Below, in pieces: positions 32,456 to 43,795 of a stretch of DNA of 64,000 nucleotides. The notes below the pieces were generated by a model, which was not told the DNA's origin, did not search any database, and saw nothing but the letters and a program-made list of their open reading frames with translations. The position numbers and the translations under genes are program-made. Numbering within the stretch: position 1 is the stretch's first letter; each line of letters begins with the position of its first letter. The stretch comes from Calendula officinalis (lineage: Eukaryota; Streptophyta; Magnoliopsida; Asterales; Asteraceae), in the NCBI GenBank assembly GCA_963853835.1, contig OY970834.1, forward strand, positions 35,123,257 through 35,187,256, in the 5' to 3' direction.

Positions 32456-35222
32456 CTAGCAGTTACCCGCGTAATGCGGCGGCGGGTAACAATAGTGATG
32501 GTGGACTACGGTGGTGCTTAGTGATAATATTAATTTTAGATATTTTTTGTTTTTCCACCGGGAATCTTACGCCTCGGTTCGCCTCGAGGAGTCGAATATT
32601 AAAATCTTGATTAAGCAGATGAGTTTTTGTGCTCCTAGAGCTAACAAACAAGTAGATGCAACTTCATATGTGAAGCATTATTAATGACAATAAATTGCAA
32701 ATAATTATGTTGTATTATTATATCATGGCAAACTGTACCTATAAGTAAATCCATAGACTATATAGCATACATGCAATTCAGTACATCCCCAGAGCTTGAA
32801 TACCCAAGATTGCTTAAGTTGACAATTGAATCATTATCCAGCCTCACACGAATTTGATGAACATCAACTTTCATCACTTCGCCTTTTGCTCCAAAATCAA
32901 TCCTTTCCACAACTCCTCATTCTATCAAAAATTATAATTCAAGTCGCAAACATTGTTACAAATACATGATTTTTGGCAAGAAATTAAAAATAAAAATTAA
33001 AAAATTTACCTTGGTTGCAAGAAAATTTCTAGATGCAACACTGACATTATCATGCCAACACCTATTTTCTCCAAGTGGGCGAATGCTGCATAAAGATGGT
33101 CATGGTGACATTTTTGCTTCGATCATTAGACAGATTCTACCACTACATCTGTTGTTGTTTTAAAAGAATCAGAATCGGTAATTCTGTATCTTCCAACATA
33201 TATGTGATCACGGCCCTGCAAGAATTTAACACGAATACCTATCATTGAAGGCCAGATTTCATCAAATCTATCTCGAATAAGATTATTATCTATCCAAATT
33301 TCCCCTTTCAAATAGTTTCACTCACCTTTCTGAGCTAAAAGCATGTCAATATGTACATGTGTCCTTGGAACAACAAACAGTTTGCTTTCTTCATCTTTTA
33401 ATTGTTCATCTTTATTCCTAAAACGTAAAAATCCAGTTATCCCCTTACCATAAAAACATTTAGCGTCACAGCAAGCCGCCTCCTTCCTGCAAAAAAGAAC
33501 CTAGCTGCGCTGCACAACGACCTCCTTCCTGCTCGTTTCTTCATGTCAAGCAGCTCGTCTCCTAATAGAAATCCCTTGAGATTTGTTAATGGTAACCATA
33601 TTCTCCTTTATCTTTTTCCTTGCGATTTGGTACGCGACTCGACTTCAATCTGGAACGTGAACCCTGTGTCGGTCGGAACGTGTTTGTACCATGATTCGGT
33701 ACACGTGATCTGGATCGCGGATCGTGGCACTTGTAGCGATATATGTGACTCTGATTGCACCGAAGAACTGTTTCTCAAGCAGCATCATGAACTTCAGGTT
33801 TCTCAATTCTTTTCTTATGGATAACTTCCAATGAGGCCCCCACAATGTCCTGTAAAATGTCAATAAGCAAGAGAACAATTAGTAACACTATTAATGTTAA
33901 ATTTAACAAAAAGACAACATGTTACAAGAAACATGTGAATTAATGAAATTTACTGATCTTTTTGTGTTGCTTTCGGTACATTGCAGTCCATGTGAGCTTT
34001 GGGGCTTCAGATTATTATGGAAATACATGTTGCATTAGAATTTGCAAATAAGAACTCCTAAATTGACAACACACAATACAAATATATTAATTAAATTGAA
34101 AAAATGCAGCAAAGAACATCACCATAATCTAATCATATACATGTGAGTCGGATATAATGAACCTCATACCCCTTACTGGATAAATCTTCACTCCACTGAA
34201 TCGGTAGAGCTCAGTCCTATAATTAGCGATACAAAATGTCAATTTCTACAACCTTGAAAACATTAATGCGAATTATAATCACATGAACTATGTTAAAAAA
34301 ACTTCCTGGTGTAAATTTTGGGGGAAAATACCATTAAGCAGATAATGAATTTCTTCAAGTTTAAAATCAATTAAACAAACAAATAAGAGTGACAAATATA
34401 ACGACAAACAATTAAGATGAATCAACTGAAAAAATAAAAAGAACCATACTTGAGAACCACGACAGCCGCTGCAATATTTTTTGTCTTCGATAAAACACTA
34501 CAAAACCTAATTCGTTTCGTTCTTATAAATCATCATCGATAGAATATTACGATATGATAGAAGAATATACCCGAGAAAAGCCCTAGATGCAAAGGGGGTG
34601 CCGGCGACAACATACACAGCGGCGGAGGAAGCAGCAAGTGTGGCGGAGTATAATCCCGTGGAATGTGTGGTTTGATCATTGACGCTTGGATTTTTCTTCA
34701 ATAGATACATAAGCAAAGCTATTCCGCCATTGTTATAGGATGTAGAAGAATTGATAATGATGTTAATTAGAACCTGTAGATATAAATGATGCTCAAACCT
34801 GATGCTATTGTAAAACGAATAAATTGAAAGCTTATTTGAGTTCGTTGAAGCTTTTACAAAATGATCGATAGTAGTACTTTTCTGAAGGGGAGATCACTGC
34901 CCAAGAAAAAATTTGATAACATGTACCAGGAATGTGCATGCATTGGCTCATAAGACGGTGGCTTTACATTGGCCCTTGAGGCGGTGGGTTTTAGCCCACG
35001 GGCAAATTTTATTGATAATGATTTAAGCTTGAGAAAAAGAATGTCCAGCTAGCTAGCTCGGTTGGTTGAGGTATATGTAATCAACTCATTGGTCACGCGT
35101 TCGAATCTCGCCAGAGGTAAATTTTTTAAAACCCGAATCATTCAAAAAATAGCAAGTGTGTTGGCTAAATTTTCAGCCTTGCTAATTATGGTATGGGTAA
35201 ATACTTTATAATATAGTAAAGA
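32456..35222 (-). mobile_element. Non-autonomous Helitron, 2767 bp, minus strand
   Basis: On the minus strand the 5' end is TCTTTACTATATTATAAAG (from 35222) and the 3' end has a hairpin TTACCCGCCGCCGCATTACGCGGGTAA core, then CTG and CTAG (32459-32456). Flanking bases are A and T, as for Helitrons. Unusually, TAGAGCAC is repeated just outside both ends (32446-32453 and 35223-35230). No Rep/helicase coding is seen. Short coding-like stretches on the minus strand (near 33126-33450 and 34507-34716) are not recognised and may be captured fragments. Confidence 0.78.
35041..35115 (+). repeat. tRNA-like SINE remnant
   Basis: TAGCTCGGTTGGTTGAGG (A-box-like) and GCGTTCGAATCTC (B-box-like) lie at tRNA-like spacing, but no cloverleaf can be completed. 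It lies inside the Helitron. Confidence 0.5.
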
Positions 35223-35283
35223 TAGAGCACAGTGCGTGGGACGTGTTAAAGTTTAAGTTATAAGGTTTCTTTGGAACTACAAA

Positions 35284-35308
35284 CCCCCCCCCCCCCCCCC
35301 CCCCCCCC
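35284..35308. repeat. Poly-C run, 25 bp
   Basis: Uninterrupted C mononucleotide run; its length is likely unstable and error-prone in sequencing. Confidence 0.9.
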
Positions 35309-35907
35309 AAAATAATTTTCAAAAATTAAAAAGAAAAAAAAAACGTTTAATGCAGCATTAATTTTATGGCTCCCAACCTTTGACGCCACCCCCTATCCCT
35401 TGCTCGTCTGCTTTATTGGACCCATTTTCATTGTCACAATCGCAACTCAGGACGGCGTTGATCATAAATAATAAAGATCACTGAATAAATTAGGGTGTAT
35501 GTGAAGTTGGAAGAACTGAAGGGTCATTGTCATTAAAGTTAATAAAAAAAATCCATGAATAACTTTAGCATTTACACGGCACTTAATCCACACCATATTG
35601 TCTACGATTAGACTTGAAATTATAACCTATTGGTCATGGGCAACACCTTAATTTTTCACATTTACCACAAGGCTACAAGCCTTGGGTAACTTTATCATTC
35701 ATTATATACAGTTTCGAGTTTCAACCAGTTTTCGGTTCAATTTGCTCACGGCTATTAATTACCCATTATAATGTTTTGCATTATGTGTAATATTCCATAA
35801 CACATTTAAGTATTTTCAATCGAGTATTAGAAACAAAACATACCTTTTAAAAAGGAAAATGTAATGTCACCGAATGATTCTTCACATTAAGTTATGTCTC
35901 ATGAATT

Positions 35908-37673
35908 TTTTTTTTTTTTTTTTTTTTTTTTTTGGAACCGGCAAATAGATTAAAAAACACTAGCAAGGAGCTAGAGAAAAAGAACAAACGAAAAAAAAGA
36001 GCAACAAGAACAAGCCAAAGTTAAAAACAAAGAAGAGGGTGCAAAACCCACTCAATCCACCCCAAATTGGAATAATGAGCCCTATACTTCCTCCACTGAT
36101 AGACCATAGTCTTTAGAGTGTCCAAGATCGCCTCTGTACTTTGCCTTTCACCTCTAAAAATCCGACCATTTCTCGCTTTCCAGATACACCAAAAAGACCC
36201 ATAGATGATTGCCAAAAGGATCTCTCTTTTCTTCGGACAATGACCCCAACTTCTAACAAAATCAAGCACATCGGTGATCATCGCGAAATGAGACGTGACG
36301 ATGTCAATCCCGCACCACTTAAAAACCAAAACCAGGAAGTTATAAGCCAATGGGCACGCAACCAGCAGGTGATCCACCGTCTCCTCATCCCCGTGGCAAA
36401 AGGAACACGAAGAAGGGCCAATGGGAATGTTGCGTTTAACAAGCTCCGCCGCAACCGGGATCCGGCCCTGCAAAGCTTTCCAATTGAAGAAAAGCACATT
36501 TTTAGGGACAAAATTAATCCAACTAAGAGGAACGTGACAAACAGGATGGAAGGCGCGATCAATTCTGTTTCGAACTTTAGCAACGCTATAGACACCGTCC
36601 ACCACAAAATCAGAATTCCAACTATCACCATTATCATTAGAGTATAAGATATCAGTCACCTCTATATTAAGTTTCCCAAACGCCTTCTTAGATCTGGCTA
36701 TGGACGCCCAAGCACCACTAACCGAGGAGTTCGCCAAGTGATAGAGCGGTTTGTTATCAAGATGATGGATGCCACGAATAACCCGAGCCCAAAGAGAAAG
36801 GGGGTCGGTTTTAAGCTTCCACCACCATTTGGAAAGCAAAGCCAGATTAAGACTCCTAAGGGAACCCAAGCCCGCTCCCCCAACCTCTTTCGGGGATTTA
36901 AGAGAATCCCAAGAAAGCCAATGGATCGGACGTTTACTAGGCGTGTCATTCCAGATAAATTGTCTTTGAATTTTCTCCAAATCATCGATGACACCGATGG
37001 GGGCAACAAACATAGAGAGGAAGTATGAGGGCAGGTTGCCTAGAACCGCTTTAGCAAGCGTCATACGGCCACCAAAACTCAGCGCATTCGCCTTCCAAGT
37101 AGACAACTTGTCACGAAATTTATCAACAACCGGCTTCCAAGCAGATTTCCGGCTCATTTTATCTCCAACCGGGACCCCTAGATAGGAGAAAGGAAGAGAA
37201 GCCGACTCACAGTCAAGGGTCGAAGCCCAGTTTATAACCTCCGCAGAATCCACGCCAATACCAAAAACACGAGATTTATTGAAATTAACCTTTAAACCGG
37301 AAACAACGTGAAAGCATTTAAGAATTCTCGCCAGGTTCTCGATATTCTTTTTAGACCACTCTCCCACGAATAAGGCGTCATCTGCATAAAACAAATGAGA
37401 AACAATAATGTTAGAGTTAGGGATCGTGACCCCATCAAAAATCCCTTTTTCAACCGCCGCTTTCATCATGACATTCAAACCCTCCATGGCGATGATAAAG
37501 AGGAAAGGAGATAGCGGATCTCCTTGCCTAACACCTCTAGCCATAGGGAATTCTTTAGTAGGGGAACCATTGACAAGCACCGAAGCTCTAGCGGAATGAA
37601 GACAAGCCATGATCCAAGTTCTCCATTTCGAACCAAAGTTCATTTGCTCCATCACCGAGTCGAGATAATTCCA
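35908..37673 (-). mobile_element. Young 5'-truncated L1-type LINE with 12 bp target duplication
   Basis: The minus strand has one uninterrupted reading frame from the 5' break (37673) to the stop at 36021, at least 544 codons. It begins inside the reverse transcriptase: SARASVLVNGSPTKEFPMAR, GVRQGDPLSPFLFI, then the FYADDA catalytic box, PFSYLGVPVGDKMS, SFGGRMTLAKAVLG, and the terminal zf-RVT module (CSFCHGDEETVDHLLVACP). The poly-A tail is the T-run at 35908-35932. GTCTCATGAATT flanks it (35896-35907 and 37674-37685). The intact frame and perfect duplication indicate a recent insertion that copied only the 3' part of an active L1. The absent N-terminal endonuclease makes it immobile by itself. 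Confidence 0.95.
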
Positions 37674-37795
37674 GTCTCATGAATTAATAACTCTGGATTA
37701 AAGGGTGGGATGTTGTGAATGAAGTTAGACCGGTGCTAACAGAAGGACGAGAAACTCGCTGTCATCTCATCATTGTTGGCACGCCCTAAATCCCA

Positions 37796-37978
37796 AACTC
37801 GTCGGTAGCAACCTCCTCTCCGTGGGGAAGAGTTCCTAAAACTCGTCGTGAGGTTTGTGGGGGGTTAATATATATATATTTTTTAATTAGTGATAGGTTG
37901 ATGTTCGCATGAACTTGTAAGTAACTCGTCGGTAGGGAAGAGAGGGAAGAGGGTGATGTGACGCTACTGACGAGTTAG
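37796..37978. repeat. Small inverted-repeat block (ACTCGTCGGTAGC)
   Basis: ACTCGTCGGTAGC (37796-37808) is nearly inverted at 37963-37975 (GCTACTGACGAGT), with another direct copy near 37923. MITE-like, boundaries not fixed. Confidence 0.4.
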
Positions 37979-39200
37979 GAGGCGCGTTCGAGTGACCTTA
38001 TAAAACTACTCTTTTGGTCATTTGATAGTTTCGAAAATCAAATCTTTTCAATAAAAAAAATGTTTAGAGGTCGTTTGATAGTTGCTAACTGAGTTAATGC
38101 TGAGTTAGTTAATGATTGAGTTAATTGCTTACTAAATCAGAACTTCTAACTGAAACTATGCATTTGATTATATAGCTAATTGAACATTTGAATGAGTCCA
38201 ATACTTTTTTCAATCGGACCGTGTTAGTAGTTTTGGTTAGGCCCGGTCAGTATATCAGACCAAGTTAGACAAAATATAAAGAAATCAAAGACTAAGTCCT
38301 AAGTCAGAGTCAGAATCCAAAATTAATATTAAATCATACAGAGCCTTAGGCTAGATGATGTAGTGGACCTGATTATTTTAAATTCTATCAAATGGATTCC
38401 AATGGAGCGAATGTGGCCCGTCTCAGTTGGCCTCTTTTGGTTATGTACTTGGTATTTTGAAATGTGTTTTTTTATAAATCAAATATATTTAGAGGAAAGG
38501 TATTTGTGCTTACTAATTGTGCCTATTTATTTGATGATGATAACTGACAAGTATCAAAATCAAAAGATGATATGAGAAAACAGAATTTATGGGTTATACA
38601 TGTCAAATTTAGAGATGAGTGGACACATAAGTAGGTACAAATTAATGGTAGGCACAAATATCATTTCTCAAAATGTATAAAAACACCACAAAAAGCATGA
38701 CTAACAAGAAATACGGGAAGAAAAACACACAACCAGAAAAAAATACAAACAAATTAACCCGGATCAAAACAAAAAGAAATTTTGAAACAAAACATTCGCT
38801 AAAGAGACACCATGTGTCATGTGTTTTAATCAAGTTATTGAGTAAATTACATCAATCCTCTTCGTTATTCAGTTTTGCAGGTTTTATCCTTAAATTTTAT
38901 TTTTTCTTCACTTTTTTTGTTTTTTTTGTCTTGGCTTTATAATGACTCACCACTAGCTATCTTTTAAAAATGTGTACAATATTGAAACGAAAACTTTATA
39001 ATGGGATAGATGGAGTATACTAGATTAGATTAGATTATATTGTATTGTATATTATATTTGATTTTTAAAACAAGTAAAAATAAACACACATGATGACATG
39101 AACAACGAAAAATTAGAAAACAACTCACATTATGCACTCAACACACCTTACATGTTTTTCTTCTTTTTTCAAAACAAAATACTATAAATTATTCCACCAA
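37979..39200. other. AT-rich upstream region of paralogue 2, no gene seen
   Basis: No coding region is supported. A GTCGTTTGATAG word near 38070 resembles MITE ends, but no partner was found. Confidence 0.45.
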
Positions 39201-39284
39201 CATATATCCAAATTTGGATTGTCCTCTACTGTGAATGCTGTTGGTCTAGAAAAACGATTGCTTTTCCCAGAACAAAAATTTTAA

Positions 39285-39412
39285 ATTCCAGATCGACACT
39301 TCTTTAACCACTTGTACGTTGCTTAGGACAGAAAACAAAAGCCTTCTATTTATATCTCATGTCAGTGGACAACTTATGCATGTTCTTGCTCTCAAGTCTC
39401 ATGTCATCAACA
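39285..39412 (+). promoter_or_regulatory. Core promoter and 5' leader of GPPS small-subunit paralogue 2
   Basis: CACTTGTACGTTGCTT (39310-39325) is shared with the orphaned promoter at 21600. The TATA box is TATTTATAT (39347-39355). An ATG at 39359 is in frame with the gene but only 4 bp after the TATA box, so it is probably upstream of the transcription start. Confidence 0.75.
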
Positions 39413-40276
39413 ATGGCTGGAATTCAACTTTCTCTGTACAGATCAAATCTCAGCCGTCCATCCGTCTCACCGGCACCATCTGCTTACCGTAGATTCACCA
39501 TCATCTCCGGTATGGCCCAAAACCAATCATATTGGGATTCAATACATTCAGATATCGACTCCCACCTGAAAAAAGCCATTCCAATTCGTGAGCCCGTTTC
39601 CGTTTTCGAGCCAATGCACCACTTGACATTTGCACCACCCAAATCCACCGCGTCGGCGTTGTGTATAGCCGCCTGTGAGCTAGTAGGCGGCCACCGGGAA
39701 GATGCAGTTGTGGCGGCGTCAGCCATTCACCTAATGCATGCTTCTATATACAATCATGAGCATCTCTTGCTAAGGGAACGGGCCATGCCCGAATCCAGAA
39801 TCCCACACAAGTTTGGCCCGAATATCGAGCTTCTAACTGGCGATGGGTTTCTGCCTTTCGGGTTTGAGTTGCTGGCTGGATCTGCGAACCCAGCTAGTAA
39901 CAACTCTGATAAAATACTAAGGGTGATCATAGAGATCACCCGAGCCGTAGGTGCTGAAGGGATGGTTGACCATTTTACTGGTCAACCATCCCGACAACTC
40001 TACGGATGTGGGGCCGCATGTGGAGCCATTTTAGGAGGTGGGAGTGTTGAGGAGATTGAAAGATTGAAAAGTTATGGGGTTTATGTGGGGAAAATACAAG
40101 GACTGTTAAATGAAGAAAGTGGAAGTGAAGGGGTTAAAGTGGAATTAGCAGAGAAATGGAGGGCTTTGGCTCTAAAGGAGTTAGAATATTTTAGTAGCAA
40201 AAAGATTGAGCAAATTGCCAGCATTGTGAGTCTACAGTTTTCTTATTTTAGTAAGCCATCAGTTGTATCTTGTTAA
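39413..40276 (+). CDS. Geranyl diphosphate synthase small subunit (SSU-I type), paralogue 2
   Basis: Single-exon gene of 287 residues, intact. I chose the ATG at 39413 because it aligns with the start of paralogue 1 (MAG..L..YR.NLSR) and lies 66 bp after the TATA box; an in-frame ATG 54 bp upstream would leave almost no leader. Both CxxxC motifs are present (C84-IAA-C88, C199-GAA-C203), and the catalytic Asp-rich motifs are lost (YNHEHLLLRE at about 113-122), as expected for the regulatory small subunit that partners a plastid GGPP synthase. A plastid transit peptide is likely in the first ~35 residues. With the native promoter in place, this is the copy most likely to be expressed normally, in contrast to its MULE-interrupted twin 7.3 kb upstream on the same strand. 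Confidence 0.95.
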   Translation: MAGIQLSLYRSNLSRPSVSPAPSAYRRFTIISGMAQNQSYWDSIHSDIDSHLKKAIPIREPVSVFEPMHHLTFAPPKSTASALCIAACELVGGHREDAVVAASAIHLMHASIYNHEHLLLRERAMPESRIPHKFGPNIELLTGDGFLPFGFELLAGSANPASNNSDKILRVIIEITRAVGAEGMVDHFTGQPSRQLYGCGAACGAILGGGSVEEIERLKSYGVYVGKIQGLLNEESGSEGVKVELAEKWRALALKELEYFSSKKIEQIASIVSLQFSYFSKPSVVSC

Positions 40277-40567
40277 GATTTCCATACTATCCTTGAAATA
40301 AGTTAGTATTGTACGTTGTTTTAGCATGTGCTAATAGGTAACAAGTGAAAGCACACAAAATGGACATGTACCATATCTCCATATCCAACTCGGTGGTATT
40401 TTAGCCAAAATTTATTTTAGTACTCTTAATTTGATCGATCGAGTTATATACTATTTTGAACTATTGAAGTTGTAATATACTATCATGAAATTAGAAAATA
40501 AACAATTTAGTACCCGGCCAACTCAGTGAGTCTTGAATTCTCAAGTCGTTTGCTTTTAATTTTAATA

Positions 40568-40876
40568 CTTCCTCTGATTCAAAATAAGTGATGTACTTTG
40601 GGTTTTACGGTTTTTGAGACAAAAGATTATAATGAGTGTTAAATTAGATTAATTGGATGATTAGTGGAGCATGGACCCCATAATTTTTTAATAAAGTAAG
40701 GTTAATAATGTTTAAAAGTAAAAAGTGAGTGTAAATAAGTCATTTCACTTTATTAAAGTACATAGTTAGTGGGTGTGGAGTCCACTACTTTTTACCAACC
40801 AAGGTAAAATTTCTATATGCGTCACTTATTTTGAATCACCCAAATATGAAAAGTGTATCACTTATTTTGAATCGGG
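40568..40876. mobile_element. Stowaway-like MITE (AAAATAAGTGAYACAC family)
   Basis: Left end CTTCCTCTGATTCAAAATAA, right end TTATTTTGAATCGGG (slightly eroded). TA duplications at 40566-40567 and 40877-40878. Confidence 0.85.
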
Positions 40877-40878
40877 TA

Positions 40879-41901
40879 TATTGAAATTAACTTGTAAGTA
40901 AATCATGTTAGAAGACATGAATCATTAATGATTCACCGTACTAAATTGATCATTTTTGAGAATTCGGGTACCATATATGTTACACATTTAGTAATAACAC
41001 GAATGTTGCATGTTCGAATCTTGAGGCTGTCAATTTTTTCAAAACACAAATATTTCCTAAAATTGGGAAGATCCAAATGCCCTAAAAATTGTTTAAAAGA
41101 CATTCCTGTGAATGTACCTGATTTGCATAACAATTCATTTAAAAGCTAAAAGCCAAAGAAATAAAACAAACACAAATGGGTACAAAAACAAGACCATATA
41201 TCTGGCAATGCACAAAACACAGGAAGAGAAACCAATGATATGTATCCACTACATCACAGACTGTAAAACAGTAGAACTGTAGAAGCCACTACAAACCAAC
41301 ACCAACCGCCTGCCCTATACACAAGTCGGTCACAACTCACAAGCGAGAATCCAAATTCTGATATCTATTCAAAGATTCCTTGTTATCGATTCCGATATGG
41401 AACATTCTGGTACCTATGGCTCGGACCATAGGTACACCAACAATTAGCAAGTTTTATTTAATCACTATCATAAATTCATACTAAATTAATTCGTTATCTT
41501 CACAACCTTGAAGTAACTTTTGAAAGAAATAAAAAGTTTAGGTGCGGCAGACTAACCTAAATCCGTAAGCACAAGGGGTCGACAAACGTTAAACTAATGT
41601 TAAATGTATTTTAACTCTTTAACGTGGGTGTGACACTCCCCCCAAATTAACCCTTATATCATATAACAATTTTTAAATTTCCACAAAAAATACTTCAAAT
41701 CAGTCACAATTTACAAAAAAAAGAAGAAAAAAAAATTCCTTTAACGTTTTAAAGTGTTGGCGGGAGGGCCTTTAACATGGCTTTGGCATGATGTCAGGTA
41801 TGATGTAACTATGTTAAAATGATGTTAAAGAGCTTTTAACATGGCTTTGACGTATCACACCGAGAACACCAAGAGTCTAAGGTGCTAGTTTCATTTTTAT
41901 A
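40879..41901. other. Intergenic stretch, no gene seen
   Basis: A GCATGTTCGAATCTTGAGG word near 41008 is tRNA B-box-like and may be a SINE scrap. Otherwise I see nothing supportable. Confidence 0.4.
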
Positions 41902-42219
41902 CTTCCTCCGATTCAAAATAAGTGATACACTTTCTTTTTTGGGGTGATTCAAAATAAGTGATACACTTTGAAAATTTTCCTTATTTGGCAAAAAAAAAAA
42001 AAATGGGACCCACACCCACTAACTATCTACTTTAAAAATGTGAAATGACCCTTTACCCTTACTTTTTACTTTTAAACATCATTAACCTTACTTTATTCAA
42101 AAGGCGTGGGACTCATTCCCAACTAACCATCCAATTAATCTAATTTAACTATCATTATAATCTTTTGCCTCAAAAACCGTGAAACCCCAAGTGTATCACT
42201 TATTTTGAATCGGAGGAAG
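41902..42219. mobile_element. Stowaway-like MITE (AAAATAAGTGAYACAC family)
   Basis: Ends CTTCCTCCGATTCAAAATAA and TTATTTTGAATCGGAGGAAG are perfect inverted repeats. TA duplications at 41900-41901 and 42220-42221. Confidence 0.95.
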
Positions 42220-42346
42220 TATGAGAGATGATAATATTTCTTAGTAAATCTTTCTATTTATTTTCTTACTCATTTGATAAATACAAATATACAATTGTCT
42301 AAATCAAAGAATAAAATTAGGAAAGAAAATTAACAGATTTCACTAA

Positions 42347-42545
42347 GGTGCTGTTTGGTAGCATCTGAATGATGCAGATGTCTGAATGATTCAGACTTAC
42401 CCTTCCATCTGTCCGATTAAGAGGCAGAACATGTTCAATTTCTGATTCAGAGGCTGATTAAGAGGTCTTACCAAACACTCTGAATCTGTCTGATTAAGAG
42501 TCTGTCCTCTTATCTGAATCATTAAGAGACTTACCAAACAACACC
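42347..42545. mobile_element. Tourist/PIF-Harbinger-like MITE
   Basis: Ends GGTGCTGTTTGGTA and TACCAAACAACACC are inverted (one mismatch). TAA duplications at 42344-42346 and 42546-42548. The interior has repeated GATTAAGAGG/CTGAATCATT words shared with the copies at 19093 and 19584. Confidence 0.88.
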
Positions 42546-42654
42546 TAAATAAATTAACAATAGAAGATTTCTTTTTATATGTGAGCTGTAATTGAATTGG
42601 GCAGTTCTTGCAAATGTTGGAGTAATTTTAATACTAACATTTGCTTTGGCAAAT

Positions 42655-42685
42655 GTCTGCTCATCAACAGTTGATGAGCAGTGAT
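42655..42685. repeat. CTGCTCATCAAC palindrome, copy 1
   Basis: CTGCTCATCAAC-A-GTTGATGAGCAG is an inverted repeat around one base. Related copies lie at about 52477-52504 and 52564-52591, beyond the other end of MULE-2. Confidence 0.8.
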
Positions 42686-42723
42686 GAATCAATTCATTGA
42701 TTGTGATGAATCAGTTCGATGCC

Positions 42724-42778
42724 TTCATTTTACACGCCACCAATAATTTCTTCATTTTACACGCCACCAATAATTTCT
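42724..42778. repeat. Two tandem copies of a ~27 bp unit
   Basis: CTTCATTTTACACGCCACCA...AATT occurs twice in direct succession, with a third partial copy near 42812. The region to 43400 has no recognised gene. Confidence 0.75.
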
Positions 42779-43409
42779 TCTTTCTTCTTCACTACTCTTC
42801 TTCATCTTCATTTTGTAGGGCGCCAATAATTATCTTTCTTCTTATCCACCATATCCATCGTTGTTAAGGTTTATCAATTAAATTGACTATGGAGGAAACA
42901 GATCCGTAATCCTCATTTTGCACCTCTGAACGGATATTCATTTTGAAGGTGTGAGGGAAGGAGATTTGGCCTGGAACAAGATCTTCATTTTGCACCTCTG
43001 AATGGTGGCCGACGGATTCCAAATCCTCAATCGAACCGAGATCCTCAATTTCATCAAGATTCGCAACTCTTGCTGCACGTATGGAACAATATATTCAATC
43101 AACCATACGTTAAGTTTTTATTTTTTTGTTTATAAATTATTTGACCAGTATTAGTGAATATTATTTGGCAGATCAGAGTGTTGTAAGCTACTTTGGACAA
43201 GATTGACAAAACAGACCCTAAATATGCTGATATGATGGTAATATTTAATCAGTATTACTTTTTGTTTACTTAATCCGGTTCATAGGAATGTACAGAAGGA
43301 ACAAATTACATATTTCATTTCCTACTTATGTTGGTTCTTCTATTAGTTCCATCAGTAATCATTAGAAAAAGATTTTTTATCTTAGCCTGCTAGGACTGCT
43401 ACATATGAG

Positions 43410-43510
43410 GAATTTTTTTCAAAAATAGGCTACATTTTATCTGTTTTTTCACAAATAGGCTTGTTTTTCTTGGGTTTTCAAAAATAGGCTTTATGGAGTC
43501 CTGGAGGCCG
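43410..43510 (+). repeat. MULE-2 left TIR with three phased AAATAGGCT motifs
   Basis: TTTCAAAAATAGGCT, TTTCACAAATAGGCT and TTTCAAAAATAGGCT start at 43417, 43447 and 43476; GAGGCCG follows at 43504. Offsets from the tip (7, 37, 66, 94) equal those of MULE-1. Confidence 0.92.
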
Positions 43511-43629
43511 ACTTTCAAATTAAAAGAGTACTCCTGGAGGCCGGCTTTAGGTTCTGCCTGACACACCCCTTAAAAAGTGCCTCCTTGAGGCCGGCTTCCA
43601 CTTAAAAGTGCCTCCCCGAGGCCGGCTTC
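43504..43629 (+). promoter_or_regulatory. MULE-2 GAGGCCGGCTT array upstream of gene A
   Basis: Copies start at 43504, 43537, 43587 and 43618 (steps 33, 50, 31). A TATATAA box follows at 43657-43663 and gene A at 43796. Confidence 0.88.
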
Positions 43630-43795
43630 ATTCCAACCGAAATACAATCCCTCGCCTATATAATCCACACTTCACAACCGTTCTAAACCACTCTTCTTCT
43701 CCCCAACACTTCACAAAAAAAAAACTATAAAAATCAAGATTCACTTGAAAAAAAATACAAAAATAAAAAGAGGAAAATATCATTTTTCTAATACC

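Noticed and set aside
36141..37185. Plus-strand open frames opposite the L1 element
   Set aside because: They are antisense shadows of the intact reverse transcriptase frame.
39359..39412. Upstream in-frame ATG giving an 18-residue longer GPPS subunit
   Set aside because: It lies 4 bp after the TATA box and has no counterpart in paralogue 1.
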